DNA of 64,000 nucleotides from Winslowiella toletana (GCF_017875465.1 NZ_JAGGMQ010000001.1:1922001-1986000), one strand, 5' to 3'. Positions 41,854-52,050 are shown, counted from the first letter of the stretch. Program-made: numbers and translations. Notes: generated by a model not told the origin, from the letters alone.

Positions 41854-42447
41854 TTACTCTGGTGTGCTGACCACTTTGCCGAAGATATCGCTTAAACCCC
41901 GCAGATCGCCACTTACGCCATCACGATTGGCTTTCAGCCAGCTATCACGGTCAGCATATTGCCACTGAATCAGATAACCCGCATGCAGCGCCAGTTGCTC
42001 GAAGAACAGCCGCTGTGCGCGTCCGTTACCATCACGGAACGGATGCAGCATGTTGATTTCACAATAGTAATGCGCCAGACGGGCAATAAATTGATCGTAC
42101 GGCAGATCCGCCAGATTATTTTCCGCCTCCAGCGCCGCCATCAGAGCATTGCCCTCTTTCTCGATATATTCAAAATGGCAGAACGGCGTGTCATCCATAT
42201 AGATATCGATATGACGCAACTCACCGGCCCAGTCATAGAGATCCTGAAACAGCGTGCGATGCAGGGCGCGCAGATGGGGAAAACCGAAGCCTGCCGCGCC
42301 CAGCTCAATGGTCGCCGCACGCAGCGCGCTTAGCTCCAGTTCGGCCTGTTGCAGCCGGTGCGCTTCGCGGATCTGCAGGCGATTTTTCAGCACTCTGATA
42401 TCCTGCCAGAAGTAGGGATCGCGTTCGGACATGGCGTTAGCGCTCAT
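41854..42447 (-). CDS. fic: Fic domain AMP-transferase (toxin of a class I Fic-TA pair)
   Basis: A 197-residue Fic protein that would transfer AMP from ATP to a target hydroxyl. The catalytic motif is fully canonical: [12 protein letters not shown] (residues 135-146, catalytic His135, metal-binding Asp139). As I remember it, the E. coli chromosomal Fic has a degenerate version (HPFRVGSGLAQR), so this copy looks more active. A flap with [13 protein letters not shown] precedes it. Its start overlaps the end of yhfG by 11 bases, so toxin is translated after antitoxin. The target is unknown. Confidence 0.95.
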   Translation of the reverse strand: MSANAMSERDPYFWQDIRVLKNRLQIREAHRLQQAELELSALRAATIELGAAGFGFPHLRALHRTLFQDLYDWAGELRHIDIYMDDTPFCHFEYIEKEGNALMAALEAENNLADLPYDQFIARLAHYYCEINMLHPFRDGNGRAQRLFFEQLALHAGYLIQWQYADRDSWLKANRDGVSGDLRGLSDIFGKVVSTPE

Positions 42448-42607
42448 AATGCCTCCTCAGCGTTTTCAGGCGTTCTGCTGCTTCGGCCGGAGAGAGCGTG
42501 ACCGTTTCAATCTCGTAGCCTTCCAGCCGATTGCTGGCCTGAAAATTGGCATTGTGATACTGCAGCCACAATGCCGCCTTCTGTTTTTCGGTCAGTTTCT
42601 GATTCAC
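42437..42607 (-). CDS. yhfG: Fic antitoxin YhfG
   Basis: A 56-residue protein, too short for common gene finders, read from GTG at 42605-42607 with GGAGG ahead. It begins [14 protein letters not shown] and ends KTLRRHYER. The segment SNRLEG (residues 26-31) fits the inhibitory (S/T)xxxE(G/N) motif of class I Fic antitoxins, whose glutamate blocks ATP in the Fic active site. Its stop lies 11 bases into fic. The role as antitoxin is known for the E. coli homologue; here it is by homology. Confidence 0.92.
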   Translation of the reverse strand: MNQKLTEKQKAALWLQYHNANFQASNRLEGYEIETVTLSPAEAAERLKTLRRHYER

Positions 42608-42688
42608 AGGGCCTCCGTTACCGCCAGGGTCTCCCCTTAGTATAGAAGGCCGAAAGCAAACCGCCGCGAAGCTGCGGCGGTGGAGGTA

Positions 42689-43261
42689 TTAAGGCAGGAC
42701 TTTAGCGGAGAGGATCACCACCGGCGTAGTCGGCACATTCTGGTATGGACCCACGTTGTCGGTTTTCACCTGCGAAATTTTATCGGCAACATCCATCCCT
42801 TTAACAACTTTACCGAATACCGCGTAACCGAAATCACGCTGACCGTGATCGAGGAAGGCGTTATCCGCGATGTTAATAAAGAACTGGCTGGTGGCACTGT
42901 CTTTCTCTGCGGTACGCGCCATGGCAATTGAGCCGCGTACGTTACGTAAGCCGTTGTCAGCTTCGTTCTTAATCGGCGGATTTACCGACTTCTGCTGTAA
43001 ATCAGCAGTGAAACCGCCGCCCTGCAACATAAAACCAGGGATCACGCGATGGAAAGTGGTGTTGTTGTAGAAACCATTATTGACGTAATCAACAAAGTTT
43101 TTCACCGAAATCGGGGCTTTTTGGTTATCAAGTTCGAGTTCAATATTGCCAGCCGAAGTGGTTAACAGCACATGTGTATCGCCTTTTGCGGCAAATGCCG
43201 AGGCCGAAAGAGTGGACAGCGCGAGAACTGTCGCAATTGCTGTCAGAGTACGTTTCAACAT
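42689..43261 (-). CDS. ppiA: Periplasmic cyclophilin-type peptidyl-prolyl isomerase A
   Basis: A 190-residue secreted cyclophilin. The signal peptide [20 protein letters not shown] ends near SAFAAKGD. The cyclophilin core has [15 protein letters not shown] and [13 protein letters not shown] with [15 protein letters not shown]. The ATG at 43259-43261 gives the E. coli length; an open frame 8 codons longer lacks a ribosome site. A CRP-type site lies 136 bases upstream. Confidence 0.97.
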   Translation of the reverse strand: MLKRTLTAIATVLALSTLSASAFAAKGDTHVLLTTSAGNIELELDNQKAPISVKNFVDYVNNGFYNNTTFHRVIPGFMLQGGGFTADLQQKSVNPPIKNEADNGLRNVRGSIAMARTAEKDSATSQFFINIADNAFLDHGQRDFGYAVFGKVVKGMDVADKISQVKTDNVGPYQNVPTTPVVILSAKVLP

Positions 43262-43396
43262 GAAAGATTCCTTACTGGGGGCCACAAGCTCAAAAATCGA
43301 TATTGATTGTAAAGAGGCTGTTATATAAGAGCCAGCGTTTTACCTATATTTACTTAGCCCACAGAGTCAATAAGACAAGTTGTAACCACCGCTATT

Positions 43397-43412
43397 AGTG
43401 ATGTTCATCACG
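43397..43412. promoter_or_regulatory. Candidate CRP-binding site between ppiA and tsgA
   Basis: AGTGATGTTCATCACG holds both CRP half-sites GTGA and TCAC separated by 6 bases in perfect symmetry. It lies 136 bases ahead of ppiA and 124 ahead of tsgA in their 274-base divergent space. CRP control of ppiA is known in E. coli. crp itself is 6 kb away in this window. Confidence 0.65.
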
Positions 43413-43535
43413 TTTTTAGTGCAATCGGTTGCGCATATTTCAATATATGTTTAAACGGATCACATATAACTTTACAATTCCGGTGTCTCCCTGGGCTAAC
43501 GGGCTACAGGATCCATCGACTCACAGGTCTCCATA

Positions 43536-44717
43536 ATGACAAATCGTAATCGACTCTTGCTTACCTGGATTAGCTTTTTTTCCTATGCATTGACTGGCGC
43601 ACTGGTGATTGTCACCGGGATGGTAATGGGCAATATCGCAGAGTATTTCCAGCTGCCGGTATCGCAGATGAGCAACACCTTTACCTTCCTGAATGCCGGT
43701 ATTCTGATCGCTATTTTCCTTAATGCCTGGCTGATGGAGATCGTACCGCTGAAACGCCAGCTGATCTTCGGCTTTGTGTTGATGATCCTCGCCGTTGCAG
43801 GCCTGATGACCAGCCATAACCTGAGCATCTTCTCGCTGTGCATGTTTGTTCTGGGCGTGGTCAGCGGTATCACCATGTCGATCGGCACTTTCCTGATCAC
43901 CCATCTGTATGAAGGACGTCAGCGCGGCTCACGCCTGCTGTTTACCGACTCCTTCTTCAGCATGGCGGGCACCATTTTCCCGATTATTGCCGGGGTCTTG
44001 CTGGCGCGTCATTTGCCATGGTACTGGGTGTATGCCTGCATCGGTCTGATCTATGTGGCGATTTTTGCCCTGACGCTGATCACTGATTTCCCGGCGCTGG
44101 GTAAACAGGCGCACAGCGACAAGCCAGTGGCGAAAGAAAAATGGGGCGTCGGCGTGCTGTTCCTGTCGGTTGCGGCGCTCTGCTATATCCTGGGTCAGCT
44201 GGGCTTTATCTCCTGGGTGCCGGAATACGCCACCAAAACCATGGGCATGGATATCGTCAGCGCCGGTCAGCTGGTTGGTAACTTCTGGACGGCCTATATG
44301 GTGGGCATGTGGGTGTTTAGCTTTGTGCTGCGCTTCTTCGATCTGCAACGCATTCTGCTGGTGCTGGCGGGTCTGGCGACCCTGCTGATGTACTGGTTTG
44401 TCAGCAGTAACGATGCGTCAATGCTGAAGTGGATCATTATGATTCTGGGCTTTAGCTCCAGCGCGATTTACACCACCATTATTACGCTCGGTTCACTGCA
44501 GACCAAAGTGTCCTCACCGAAGCTGGTGAACTTTATCCTGACCTGCGGCACCGTCGGCACCATGCTGACCTTTGTGGTTACCGGCCCGATTGTGGCTGAG
44601 GGCGGCGCACATGCGGCGCTGGCTACCTCAAACGGCCTGTATGCGGTGGTATTTGTGATGTGTCTGCTGCTGGGCTTTGTAACGAAGCATCGCAGTCACG
44701 GGCATGTTACACATTAA
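43536..44717 (+). CDS. tsgA: MFS family transporter TsgA
   Basis: A 393-residue inner-membrane protein with about 12 membrane segments and the major-facilitator layout, beginning [20 protein letters not shown]. Matches to TsgA include [15 protein letters not shown] (here [20 protein letters not shown]) and [13 protein letters not shown]. The substrate is not established to my knowledge. In E. coli it is followed by nirBDC-cysG; here a deaminase gene takes that place. Confidence 0.94.
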   Translation: MTNRNRLLLTWISFFSYALTGALVIVTGMVMGNIAEYFQLPVSQMSNTFTFLNAGILIAIFLNAWLMEIVPLKRQLIFGFVLMILAVAGLMTSHNLSIFSLCMFVLGVVSGITMSIGTFLITHLYEGRQRGSRLLFTDSFFSMAGTIFPIIAGVLLARHLPWYWVYACIGLIYVAIFALTLITDFPALGKQAHSDKPVAKEKWGVGVLFLSVAALCYILGQLGFISWVPEYATKTMGMDIVSAGQLVGNFWTAYMVGMWVFSFVLRFFDLQRILLVLAGLATLLMYWFVSSNDASMLKWIIMILGFSSSAIYTTIITLGSLQTKVSSPKLVNFILTCGTVGTMLTFVVTGPIVAEGGAHAALATSNGLYAVVFVMCLLLGFVTKHRSHGHVTH

Positions 44718-44724
44718 CCACGAC

Positions 44725-44748
44725 AAGGGCGGCGATAACGCCGCCCTT
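44725..44748. repeat. REP-like hairpin, copy 3 (tsgA-codA)
   Basis: AAGGGCGGCG, loop ATAA, CGCCGCCCTT: a perfect 10-bp stem, the longest of the family here, exactly between the convergent tsgA and codA stops (spacing 39 bases). With no other hairpin available it may act as the terminator of one or both genes. Confidence 0.87.
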
Positions 44749-44756
44749 GCCAGCCA

Positions 44757-46040
44757 CTAACGCCGGAAACTCACCGTTTCCCGCTCTTCCAGAAAGATCT
44801 CACTCTGTGCTGGTTTAGTCGCGGCAATCACCCGTCCGTGACGTATTGAATAGCGCGTGGCGACCTGACGTCGCACCGCATCAAATCCGCTCTCCGCCGC
44901 CAGAATCACCAGATTAGCGCTGTTTCCCACCTCAATGCCGTAATCGTCCAGCTGCATGGTTTGTGCACTATGATGGGTAATCAGATCAATTCCGCTATCG
45001 ATCTGGCCATATCCCATCAGCTGACAGACATGCAGTCCCATATGCAAAACCTGCAACATATTGCCGGTGCCAAGCGGATACCAGGGGTCAAAGACGTCAT
45101 CATGGCCAAAGCAGACATTAATCTCCGCCTCCAGCATCTCTTTCACCCGAGTGATACCGCGCCGTTTCGGATAGCTGTCAAAGCGCCCCTGCAGATGGAT
45201 ATTCACCAGTGGATTGGCGACAAAATTAATACCGGAAAGCTTAAGCAGGCGGAATAAACGCGAGGTATAAGCGCCATTATAGGAGTGCATGGCGGTGGTA
45301 TGACTGGCGGTAACCCGCGCGCCCATCTGGTCACGTAGCGCCAGCGCGGCGACCGTTTCCACAAAACGCGACTGCTCATCATCGATCTCATCGCAATGCA
45401 CATCCACCAGCCGCTGATATTTGTTAGCCAGCGCAAAGGCTTTATGCAGTGACTCCACACCATATTCACGGGTGAATTCAAAATGCGGGATCGCGCCAAT
45501 CACATCGGCGCCAAGGCGCAACGCCTCTTCCAGCAAGGCTTCACCATCGGGATAGGAGAGAATGCCCTCCTGGGGGAATGCGACGATTTGCACTGCCACC
45601 CACGGCGCCATTTCTGCTTTGACTTCCAGCATCGCCTTCAGGGCGGTCAGCGTCGGATCGGAAACATCAACGTGCGTGCGTACATACTGAATGCCATTGG
45701 CAATCTGCCACTTCAGAGTCTGCTTCGCCCGCTGTTTCACATCTTCGTGGGTAAGGGTGGCTTTACGCTCGGCCCAGCGCTCGATGCCTTCAAATAGCGT
45801 ACCGGACTGGTTCCATGCCGGTTCACCTGCCGTCTGCGTGGTATCCAGATGAATATGCGGTTCGACAAAGGGCGGATACGCCAGTCCGCCTTCCGCATCC
45901 AGCATGTCAGCATCCTGCTCGCTGTTCTGCGGCTGCGGCGTAATCCGTGTGATTTTGCCATCGTCGATAGCGATTTGCCACCGGCCGTCACGCCCCGGCA
46001 GACGCAGGTTATTGATCCCTTTCAACTGAGCAGAACGCAT
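44757..46040 (-). CDS. codA: Cytosine deaminase
   Basis: A 427-residue amidohydrolase that converts cytosine to uracil. Metal and catalytic residues are in the places known from E. coli CodA: His62 and His64 (PHIHLDTTQ), His215 (VDVHCDE, with Glu218) and the [13 protein letters not shown] segment near residues 313-325. No permease gene (codB) is next to it. The neighbours are tsgA and trpS, a position that in E. coli holds nitrite reductase genes. A specialised deaminase activity other than cytosine cannot be excluded. Confidence 0.9.
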   Translation of the reverse strand: MRSAQLKGINNLRLPGRDGRWQIAIDDGKITRITPQPQNSEQDADMLDAEGGLAYPPFVEPHIHLDTTQTAGEPAWNQSGTLFEGIERWAERKATLTHEDVKQRAKQTLKWQIANGIQYVRTHVDVSDPTLTALKAMLEVKAEMAPWVAVQIVAFPQEGILSYPDGEALLEEALRLGADVIGAIPHFEFTREYGVESLHKAFALANKYQRLVDVHCDEIDDEQSRFVETVAALALRDQMGARVTASHTTAMHSYNGAYTSRLFRLLKLSGINFVANPLVNIHLQGRFDSYPKRRGITRVKEMLEAEINVCFGHDDVFDPWYPLGTGNMLQVLHMGLHVCQLMGYGQIDSGIDLITHHSAQTMQLDDYGIEVGNSANLVILAAESGFDAVRRQVATRYSIRHGRVIAATKPAQSEIFLEERETVSFRR

Positions 46041-46104
46041 GCAAAACCTCCCGAGGAAAATGTCTTCGCCGCCTTACACTGGCTCCAATGCAAATCATTG
46101 CAAC

Positions 46105-46167
46105 GGGCGACGAGAACGCCGCCCCCTACGAAACCAGTCTAATGCAGGGGCGGCGTTCTCGCCGCCC
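46105..46167. repeat. REP-like inverted pair, copies 4 and 5 (trpS-codA)
   Basis: Two hairpins of the family face each other: GGGCGACG-AGAA-CGCCGCCC (46105-46124, one mismatch) and GGGCGGCG-TTCT-CGCCGCCC (46148-46167, perfect), 23 bases apart. The tails CCTACG and GCAGGGG lie inside, giving a head-out arrangement like the paired REP units (BIME) of E. coli. The pair lies just past the trpS stop. Confidence 0.85.
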
Positions 46168-46180
46168 GCGGGATGGACTT

Positions 46181-47185
46181 TTACGGCTGGGCGACAAAGC
46201 CGACCGCTTCATATACTTTCTTCAGCGTTTGCTGGGCATGGGCACGCGCTTTGGCTGCGCCATCACGCATCACCTGCTCAAGGAAAGCTTCATCGTTGCG
46301 GACGCTGTGGAAGCGCGCCTGCAGATCCGTCAGCATGCCGGATACCGCGTCAGCCACCGCGCCTTTCAGATGGCCATACATTTTGCCTTCAAACTCCTGC
46401 TCCAGCTCGGCGATGGTTTTGCCAGTCACCCCGGAGAGAATATCCAGCAGGTTAGATACCCCCGCCTTCTCTTTGATGTCATAACGCACCACTGGTGGCT
46501 CTTCGGAGTCGGTCACTGCGCGTTTAATCTTTTTCACCACCGATTTCGGATCTTCCAGCAGGCCGATAACGTTATTGCGGTTATCGTCAGACTTGGACAT
46601 CTTTTTGGTTGGCTCCAGCAGTGACATTACGCGCGCACCGGATTTTGGAATAAACGGCTCAGGCACTTTAAAGATATCGCCATACAGCGCGTTAAAACGG
46701 CTGGCAATATCACGGCTCAGCTCCAGGTGCTGCTTCTGATCTTCGCCCACCGGCACCTGATTGGTCTGATACAGCAGGATATCGGCCGCCATCAGCACCG
46801 GATAGTCAAACAGACCGGCATTGATATTCTCTTCGTAGCGGGTCGATTTATCCTTAAACTGCGTCATACGGCTTAGCTCACCGAAATAAGCGTAGCAGTT
46901 CAGGATCCAGCTCAGCTGAGTGTGCTCCGGCACATGGGACTGAACAAAAATGGTGCTTTTGCTCGGGTCGATGCCGCAGGCCAGATACAGCGCCAGCGTA
47001 TCCAGCGTTGCTTTACGCAGCGCAACCGGGTCCTGACGGACGGTAATGGCGTGCAGGTCAACGATACAGTAGATGCAGTGAAAATCATCCTGCAGCTGTA
47101 CCCACTGACGTAGCGCACCCATGTAGTTACCAATGGTCAGTTCACCTGAAGGCTGTGCGCCGCTAAATACGATGGGTTTGCTCAT
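46181..47185 (-). CDS. trpS: Tryptophanyl-tRNA synthetase
   Basis: A 334-residue class-I synthetase. The HIGH-type site reads [12 protein letters not shown] (residues about 14-25) and the KMSKS loop is KKMSKSDDN (about residues 194-202). It is full length and ends [12 protein letters not shown]. It is the distal gene of the dam-rpe-gph-trpS run, 18 bases after gph. Confidence 0.97.
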   Translation of the reverse strand: MSKPIVFSGAQPSGELTIGNYMGALRQWVQLQDDFHCIYCIVDLHAITVRQDPVALRKATLDTLALYLACGIDPSKSTIFVQSHVPEHTQLSWILNCYAYFGELSRMTQFKDKSTRYEENINAGLFDYPVLMAADILLYQTNQVPVGEDQKQHLELSRDIASRFNALYGDIFKVPEPFIPKSGARVMSLLEPTKKMSKSDDNRNNVIGLLEDPKSVVKKIKRAVTDSEEPPVVRYDIKEKAGVSNLLDILSGVTGKTIAELEQEFEGKMYGHLKGAVADAVSGMLTDLQARFHSVRNDEAFLEQVMRDGAAKARAHAQQTLKKVYEAVGFVAQP

Positions 47186-47203
47186 GCTTTGCTATCCTGA
47201 TAA

Positions 47204-47881
47204 TTACAGCCCTAATGCGGGCAGAAGATCGTTAAAATCGTCCAGAGCGAGCCCCGGATTGCTGGTAGTGATCGATTCACCATAGTTATAACCGAAGGTC
47301 ATGCCAACACAGGGGCAACCCGCCGCCTGCGCCGCCAGAATATCATTGCGCGAGTCACCAACAAACAGCAACTCCTGCGGCAGTAAGCCAAAGGTTCCCA
47401 GCACTAAAAACAGCGGCGCCGGATGCGGCTTCTTCACCACCACATCATCACCGCCGATAATCAGCGAGAAATGTTGGGCAATACCCAGCGATTGCAGCAA
47501 AGGTGCAACAAACGGGGTCGGCTTATTAGTGACTACCGCCAGCGGAATATTGCGCGCGCTCAGTGCCACCAGCGTGCTGGCAACATGCGGAAACAGCGTG
47601 CTGCCGCTCTCTACGGTTTGTGCATAGAATTTATCAAACAGCACCCGGGCATCGCGCGCCTGATCTTCATGCGGTGGCTGACCCAACGCCCAGCTCAGCG
47701 CACGTTCGACCATAATATCCGCACCGTTACCAATCCAGGTGGAGATACGCTCAACACCCGCCGCCGGTAACTGCATGGCCTGTAATGCCTGATCGAGCGC
47801 GCTCGCCAGACCCGGCGCACTGTCAACCAGGGTACCGTCAAGATCGAACGCCAGTGCGCGAATATCAGTGAAATGAGCCAT
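47204..47881 (-). CDS. gph: Phosphoglycolate phosphatase
   Basis: A 225-residue HAD-family phosphatase that removes 2-phosphoglycolate formed in DNA repair. It has [16 protein letters not shown] (nucleophile Asp13 area), [13 protein letters not shown] and [12 protein letters not shown]. The ATG giving [12 protein letters not shown] is chosen; the start overlaps the rpe stop by 17 bases, as overlapping genes also occur in E. coli at this locus. It is slightly shorter than E. coli Gph in the cap domain. Confidence 0.94.
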   Translation of the reverse strand: MAHFTDIRALAFDLDGTLVDSAPGLASALDQALQAMQLPAAGVERISTWIGNGADIMVERALSWALGQPPHEDQARDARVLFDKFYAQTVESGSTLFPHVASTLVALSARNIPLAVVTNKPTPFVAPLLQSLGIAQHFSLIIGGDDVVVKKPHPAPLFLVLGTFGLLPQELLFVGDSRNDILAAQAAGCPCVGMTFGYNYGESITTSNPGLALDDFNDLLPALGL

Positions 47882-48551
47882 GGTGCGATTTCTCCAGTTC
47901 ATTGCGCATATCGTCGATCACTTTTTTGTAATCAGGATGGCCGAAGATCGCCGATCCGGCGACAAACATATCGGCACCGGCAGCAGCGATTTCGCCGATA
48001 TTATCGATCTTCACGCCGCCATCCACTTCCAGACGAATATCGTAACCGCTGTTATCGATCAGCTTGCGCGCCTGACGCAGTTTATCCAGCGTCGCCGGAA
48101 TAAATGATTGCCCGCCAAAGCCCGGATTGACCGACATCAGCAGAATGATATCCACTTTATCCATCACATAATCGAGGTAGCTTAGTGGCGTTGCCGGATT
48201 GAACACCAGTCCGGCTTTACAACCATGCTCTTTGATCAGCTGCAGTGAGCGATCGACATGCTGAGAGGCTTCAGGATGGAAAGTGATATAGCTGGCGCCC
48301 GCTTTAGCGAACTCCGGGATCAGGCTGTCGACCGGCTTCACCATCAGATGCACATCGATGGGCGCAGTGATACCGTAGTCGCGCAGCGCCTTCAGTACCA
48401 TTGGCCCCATGGTCAGATTGGGTACGTAGTGATTATCCATCACGTCGAAATGTACTACATCACCACCCGCAGCCAGTGCTTTCGCAGTATCTTCGCCCAG
48501 ACGGGCAAAGTCCGCAGCCAGAATTGATGGGGCCAGTAAAAATCGTTTCAT
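47865..48551 (-). CDS. rpe: Ribulose-phosphate 3-epimerase
   Basis: A 228-residue TIM-barrel enzyme of the pentose phosphate pathway. It has [36 protein letters not shown] (metal-binding His and Asp), [11 protein letters not shown] and LEVDGGVK. It is 75 bases downstream of dam and overlaps gph by 17 bases. Confidence 0.97.
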   Translation of the reverse strand: MKRFLLAPSILAADFARLGEDTAKALAAGGDVVHFDVMDNHYVPNLTMGPMVLKALRDYGITAPIDVHLMVKPVDSLIPEFAKAGASYITFHPEASQHVDRSLQLIKEHGCKAGLVFNPATPLSYLDYVMDKVDIILLMSVNPGFGGQSFIPATLDKLRQARKLIDNSGYDIRLEVDGGVKIDNIGEIAAAGADMFVAGSAIFGHPDYKKVIDDMRNELEKSHHGSFH

Positions 48552-48626
48552 CCGTTTCTCCCAATTTGTGCGCCTGTGGCAACCACAAGCAGGCAGAGTT
48601 AATTCTCAGGTCGCGGACGAAACAAG

Positions 48627-49439
48627 CTAACTGTACAGCGCCAGTATTTCGTCCACTTTACTGCGACCACTAATGCTGCGACTGATGGAGCGCCGCGCTT
48701 TCACTACATGCAATTGCGCATCCTGATACCAGAGGCGCGTCAACGCCGTATCATGATTCGAGATAAGCACCGGAATACCACTCTCCTGCCACAGCTTTGT
48801 CGCCAGTTCTGCCAGATGCTGCTGCTCACGCATACTGAAGCTGTTGGTGTGATAGGCAGTGAAATTCGCCGTGGCCGACAGCGGTGCATACGGCGGGTCA
48901 CAATAGACCACCGAACCCGCACGCGCGTTAGTCAGGGTAACATCGTAAGATTCGCAGACAAAGGTGGCTTTTTGCGCGCGCTCAGCAAACCAGTACAACT
49001 CATCTTCCGGGAAGTAGGGTTTACGGTAGCGGCCAAAGGGCACATTGAACTCACCGCTGAGGTTGTAGCGGCATAAGCCGTTATAGCAGTGGCGATTCAG
49101 CCAGGTAAACAGCACCGCGCGGCGATAGGGATCCTGGCTGGCGTTAAACTCGGTGCGTCGCGCATAGAAAAACTCCGCATCGTTCGCTTCCGGCGTAAAC
49201 AGCTGGCGTGCGTCATTGATAAACTCAACGGTGCGGGTTTTGACGATGTTATAGAGATTAATCAGGTCGCTGTTGATATCCGCCAGAATGTAGCGCTCAT
49301 AATCGGTATTAAGAAACACCGATCCGGCGCCAACAAAAGGCTCAACTAAACACTCTCCCTGTGGGAGATGGTGTCGAATATCATCCAGCAGCGGGTATTT
49401 CCCCCCCGCCCATTTCAAAAAAGCGCGATTTTTTTTCAT
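48627..49439 (-). CDS. dam: DNA adenine methylase (GATC)
   Basis: A 270-residue solitary N6-adenine methyltransferase that marks GATC for mismatch repair and replication timing. The SAM site is LKWAGGKYPLLDDI (residues about 8-21) and the catalytic motif is DPPY in VVYCDPPYAPL. YNLSGEFNVPFGRY lies in the DNA-recognition part. It ends DEILALYS. It lies in the damX-dam-rpe order of E. coli, but an ERIC-type palindrome separates it from damX. Confidence 0.97.
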   Translation of the reverse strand: MKKNRAFLKWAGGKYPLLDDIRHHLPQGECLVEPFVGAGSVFLNTDYERYILADINSDLINLYNIVKTRTVEFINDARQLFTPEANDAEFFYARRTEFNASQDPYRRAVLFTWLNRHCYNGLCRYNLSGEFNVPFGRYRKPYFPEDELYWFAERAQKATFVCESYDVTLTNARAGSVVYCDPPYAPLSATANFTAYHTNSFSMREQQHLAELATKLWQESGIPVLISNHDTALTRLWYQDAQLHVVKARRSISRSISGRSKVDEILALYS

Positions 49440-49478
49440 GCCGTGGTTATTGCTTTTACTCTTCTGGCTGTGGATTTC

Positions 49479-49600
49479 TACCTGTCTACTTCAAGCTGCA
49501 TCTTTGTTGGCTGCGTTCACTCACCCGAATCACGTAGATTACGACGCTCATCGGGATTCGTTCACTTGCCGCCTTGATGCAGCTCGAAGTAGTCAGGGTA
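49479..49600. repeat. ERIC-type palindromic repeat, copy 1 (dam-damX)
   Basis: A 122-base imperfect palindrome: the left end TACCTGTCTACTTCAAGC pairs with the right end GCTCGAAGTAGTCAGGGTA, and the middle carries CACTCACCCGAATCAC and GGGATTCGTTCACTTGCC. The layout (ends GTCxTACTTCAAGCTGCA, internal TTGGCTGCGTTCACTCACCC) is that of ERIC (IRU) elements. It fills the 220-base space between the damX stop and the dam start and would be transcribed within the damX-dam mRNA. Confidence 0.85.
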
Positions 49601-49659
49601 CGGCAGCATATCTGCGCTTAAATTTGATTCTGGCGCCGTGCTGTCACGGCGCCGACAGA

Positions 49660-50655
49660 TTAATTAACGGATTCCTTTTTCACCTGACTGACCGGTTTGA
49701 CCCAGGGACTCTGGGCACGAACCTCAGCAGGTAACGCAGCAACAGCGCGTTTAGCATCCGCAGGTGTGGCGTAAGAACCGCTGACCAGCACATACCATGG
49801 CTGGCCGTTACGCGTGGTTTTATACACGTGATAACCCGCCAGATTCTGTTTTTTAGCCCAGGCATTCAGCGTATCAGAGCGTGAAGCACTGCTCAGCTGC
49901 AACGTGTAGTTGCCGCCAGGGGCGGATGCGCTGCTGCTGGTTGCCGGGGTATGGCTGGCCGTCGCCGCCGTTTTGCTGGCCGGTTGCGCCGCAGGTTTAC
50001 TGGCTGTCGGTTTATGTGTTGCTGCTGGTTTATGCTGCTGCGCCGTCGCCGGATGCTGTGCTGGCTTACTCGCTGGCGACGTAGCCTGGTTCTGCTGACC
50101 ACTGGCTACCGTTGCTGGTGCCGTAGGCAATGAACTGCCGCTGTTGGTTGCGCCCTGTGCCGCTGCATTCACCTGATCCTGCTGAGAAGAGAGCGCACTG
50201 TTCAGGTCACCTGGCAGCTCCACACGCTGCTGGCCTGGCGGCGTCTGCACCGGTTCGGCTTGGGTTGGCGTCGGGGAGACAGGCGGCACGCTAATCTGCT
50301 GACTATTGCCAGCGGAGTTCGCAGCGGTATCCGCTGCTGGCTGCTGCCCGGCAGGCTGACCGCTGATTGAGGAAGAACCGGAAAGGTCGATGCTCTTTTC
50401 GCCACCTGAAGGCGCATTGCCAGCATTGCTGGTGTTACCGCTGACCGGCTGCTGAGCTTTCTGATCATCGCCAGGGCCGTTAAGCGCCGAGCCAATGCCA
50501 ATCACTAACAGCAGCAGAACCAGGATACCAATCCCCATCATCATATGCTGACGGGAAATCGCAACCTTCGGCGCAGAAGACGTTTTGCGCGACCGCACAG
50601 GACGGCGGTCACTGGTGTCAGGTTTTAACTCGTCTTCCGGTTTAAACTCGTCCAT
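49660..50655 (-). CDS. damX: Cell-division SPOR protein DamX
   Basis: A 331-residue septal protein. A cytoplasmic N-terminus with RRPVRSRKTSS is followed by one membrane helix (MGIGILVLLLLVIGIGSAL, about residues 38-56), a long Ala/Gln/Pro/Thr/Ser-rich periplasmic linker (60-250) and a C-terminal SPOR domain (YTLQLSSASRSDTLNAW to the end) that binds denuded glycan strands at the septum. The start is the ATG after GGAGG at 50653-50655. It is shorter than the 428 residues I remember for E. coli; the difference lies in the linker. Confidence 0.94.
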   Translation of the reverse strand: MDEFKPEDELKPDTSDRRPVRSRKTSSAPKVAISRQHMMMGIGILVLLLLVIGIGSALNGPGDDQKAQQPVSGNTSNAGNAPSGGEKSIDLSGSSSISGQPAGQQPAADTAANSAGNSQQISVPPVSPTPTQAEPVQTPPGQQRVELPGDLNSALSSQQDQVNAAAQGATNSGSSLPTAPATVASGQQNQATSPASKPAQHPATAQQHKPAATHKPTASKPAAQPASKTAATASHTPATSSSASAPGGNYTLQLSSASRSDTLNAWAKKQNLAGYHVYKTTRNGQPWYVLVSGSYATPADAKRAVAALPAEVRAQSPWVKPVSQVKKESVN

Positions 50656-50750
50656 TACAACCTCCTCCCGTTTAACGGCATCCGCCGCCCGCATCCGGGG
50701 CAGCGTTTACATCATTAGTACTTAACGTTGCAGCTACGTTAGCTGAACAG

Positions 50751-50770
50751 GCGCGGCGAGAACGCCGCCC
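50751..50770. repeat. REP-like hairpin, copy 6 (aroB-damX)
   Basis: GCGCGGCG, loop AGAA, CGCCGCCC, then CTACG. The first three bases of the CTAC tail are the aroB stop codon read on the other strand (50771-50773), so the element abuts the end of aroB exactly. Confidence 0.83.
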
Positions 50771-51859
50771 CTACGATTTCTGGCAATCTTCAATCGCTGC
50801 CAGCACGATATCATGGGCAACCCCACCACGCACTTCGGCTTTGCCGATTGCGAGCGGTAATACCAGACGCAGTTCACCGGCCAGCACTTTTTTATCGCGC
50901 ATCATATGCGGCAGATAGTCATGGGACTGCATGCTCTGTGGCCCCTCTACCGGTAATCCTGCGCGCTTCAGTAAAGTAATAATGCGATCGGTATCGGCTG
51001 AACTGAACTGGCCGAGACGTTCTGCGGTGCGCGCCGCCATCACCATGCCGGCGGATACCGCTTCGCCATGCAGCCAGTTGCCATAGCCCATATGCGCTTC
51101 AATCGCATGGCCATAGGTATGACCAAGATTCAGCAGTGCGCGCAGGCCGGTTTCGCGCTCATCAGCCGCCACCACTTCCGCTTTCAGTTCGCAGCAACGA
51201 CGAATGCAATACGCCATCGCCACGCCATCCAGCGCCAGAAGAGCATCAAGGTTCTGCTCCAGCCAGTCAAAGAAGTCAGCGTCGAGAATAATGCCGTATT
51301 TGATTACTTCCGCCAGCCCCGAAGCCAGTTCGCGCGGCGGCAGACTCTGCAGGCAGTCAAGATCGATCACCACCGAAGCTGGCTGGTAAAAAGCGCCGAT
51401 CATATTTTTGCCAAGGGGATGATTGACGGCCGTTTTGCCGCCAACAGAGGAGTCGACCTGAGATAAAAGCGTGGTCGGCACCTGAATAAAGCGCACGCCG
51501 CGTTGATAGCTGGCGGCGGCGAAACCGGTCAGGTCGCCAATCACCCCGCCACCGAGGGCGATTAAGGTGGTATCACGACCGTGCGGTTTTTCCAGTAACG
51601 CGGTGAACACCTCGTCCATCACGGACAGGGTTTTATACTGCTCGCCATCAGGCAGAATGACCTGATCGACCTTTACACCGGCGCTTTCCAGCAGGTTACG
51701 CAGCTTGTCCAGATAGAGAGGAGCCAACGTCTGGTTCGTCACCAGCATAGTCTGATCGCCCGCCTTCAGCGGCCAAAAAGAAGCCGGATCGTTAAACAGT
51801 CCGGCAGCGATGGTGATGGGGTAACTTCTCTCCCCCAGAGTGACGGTGATCCTCTCCAT
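50771..51859 (-). CDS. aroB: 3-dehydroquinate synthase
   Basis: A 362-residue NAD+-dependent enzyme, second step of the shikimate pathway. It has the NAD region [21 protein letters not shown] (residues about 103-123), [21 protein letters not shown] and [19 protein letters not shown] with zinc ligands. The ATG giving [14 protein letters not shown] is chosen; the frame stays open 12 codons further without a ribosome site. It lies between aroK and damX as in E. coli. Confidence 0.97.
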   Translation of the reverse strand: MERITVTLGERSYPITIAAGLFNDPASFWPLKAGDQTMLVTNQTLAPLYLDKLRNLLESAGVKVDQVILPDGEQYKTLSVMDEVFTALLEKPHGRDTTLIALGGGVIGDLTGFAAASYQRGVRFIQVPTTLLSQVDSSVGGKTAVNHPLGKNMIGAFYQPASVVIDLDCLQSLPPRELASGLAEVIKYGIILDADFFDWLEQNLDALLALDGVAMAYCIRRCCELKAEVVAADERETGLRALLNLGHTYGHAIEAHMGYGNWLHGEAVSAGMVMAARTAERLGQFSSADTDRIITLLKRAGLPVEGPQSMQSHDYLPHMMRDKKVLAGELRLVLPLAIGKAEVRGGVAHDIVLAAIEDCQKS

Positions 51860-52050
51860 GACGCTGTATAACCCTATATGCGTTGCCCATAGCATGGGCA
51901 GGTTTTTACAACTGAGTTGAAATCGGCCGCGCGTATCGATTCGGCGTCAAACCAGCGTCAGATGCACACCCATCGGAGATAAGCCGCATACTGTTGCTGG
52001 TTCTGACCGTCTCTGAGCAGCACGTCACCCTTTCAACGCGTTTACGCTAA

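Noticed and set aside
49951..50133. Small plus-strand open frames within damX
   Set aside because: They arise from the repetitive linker codons read in reverse; no ribosome site or family similarity.
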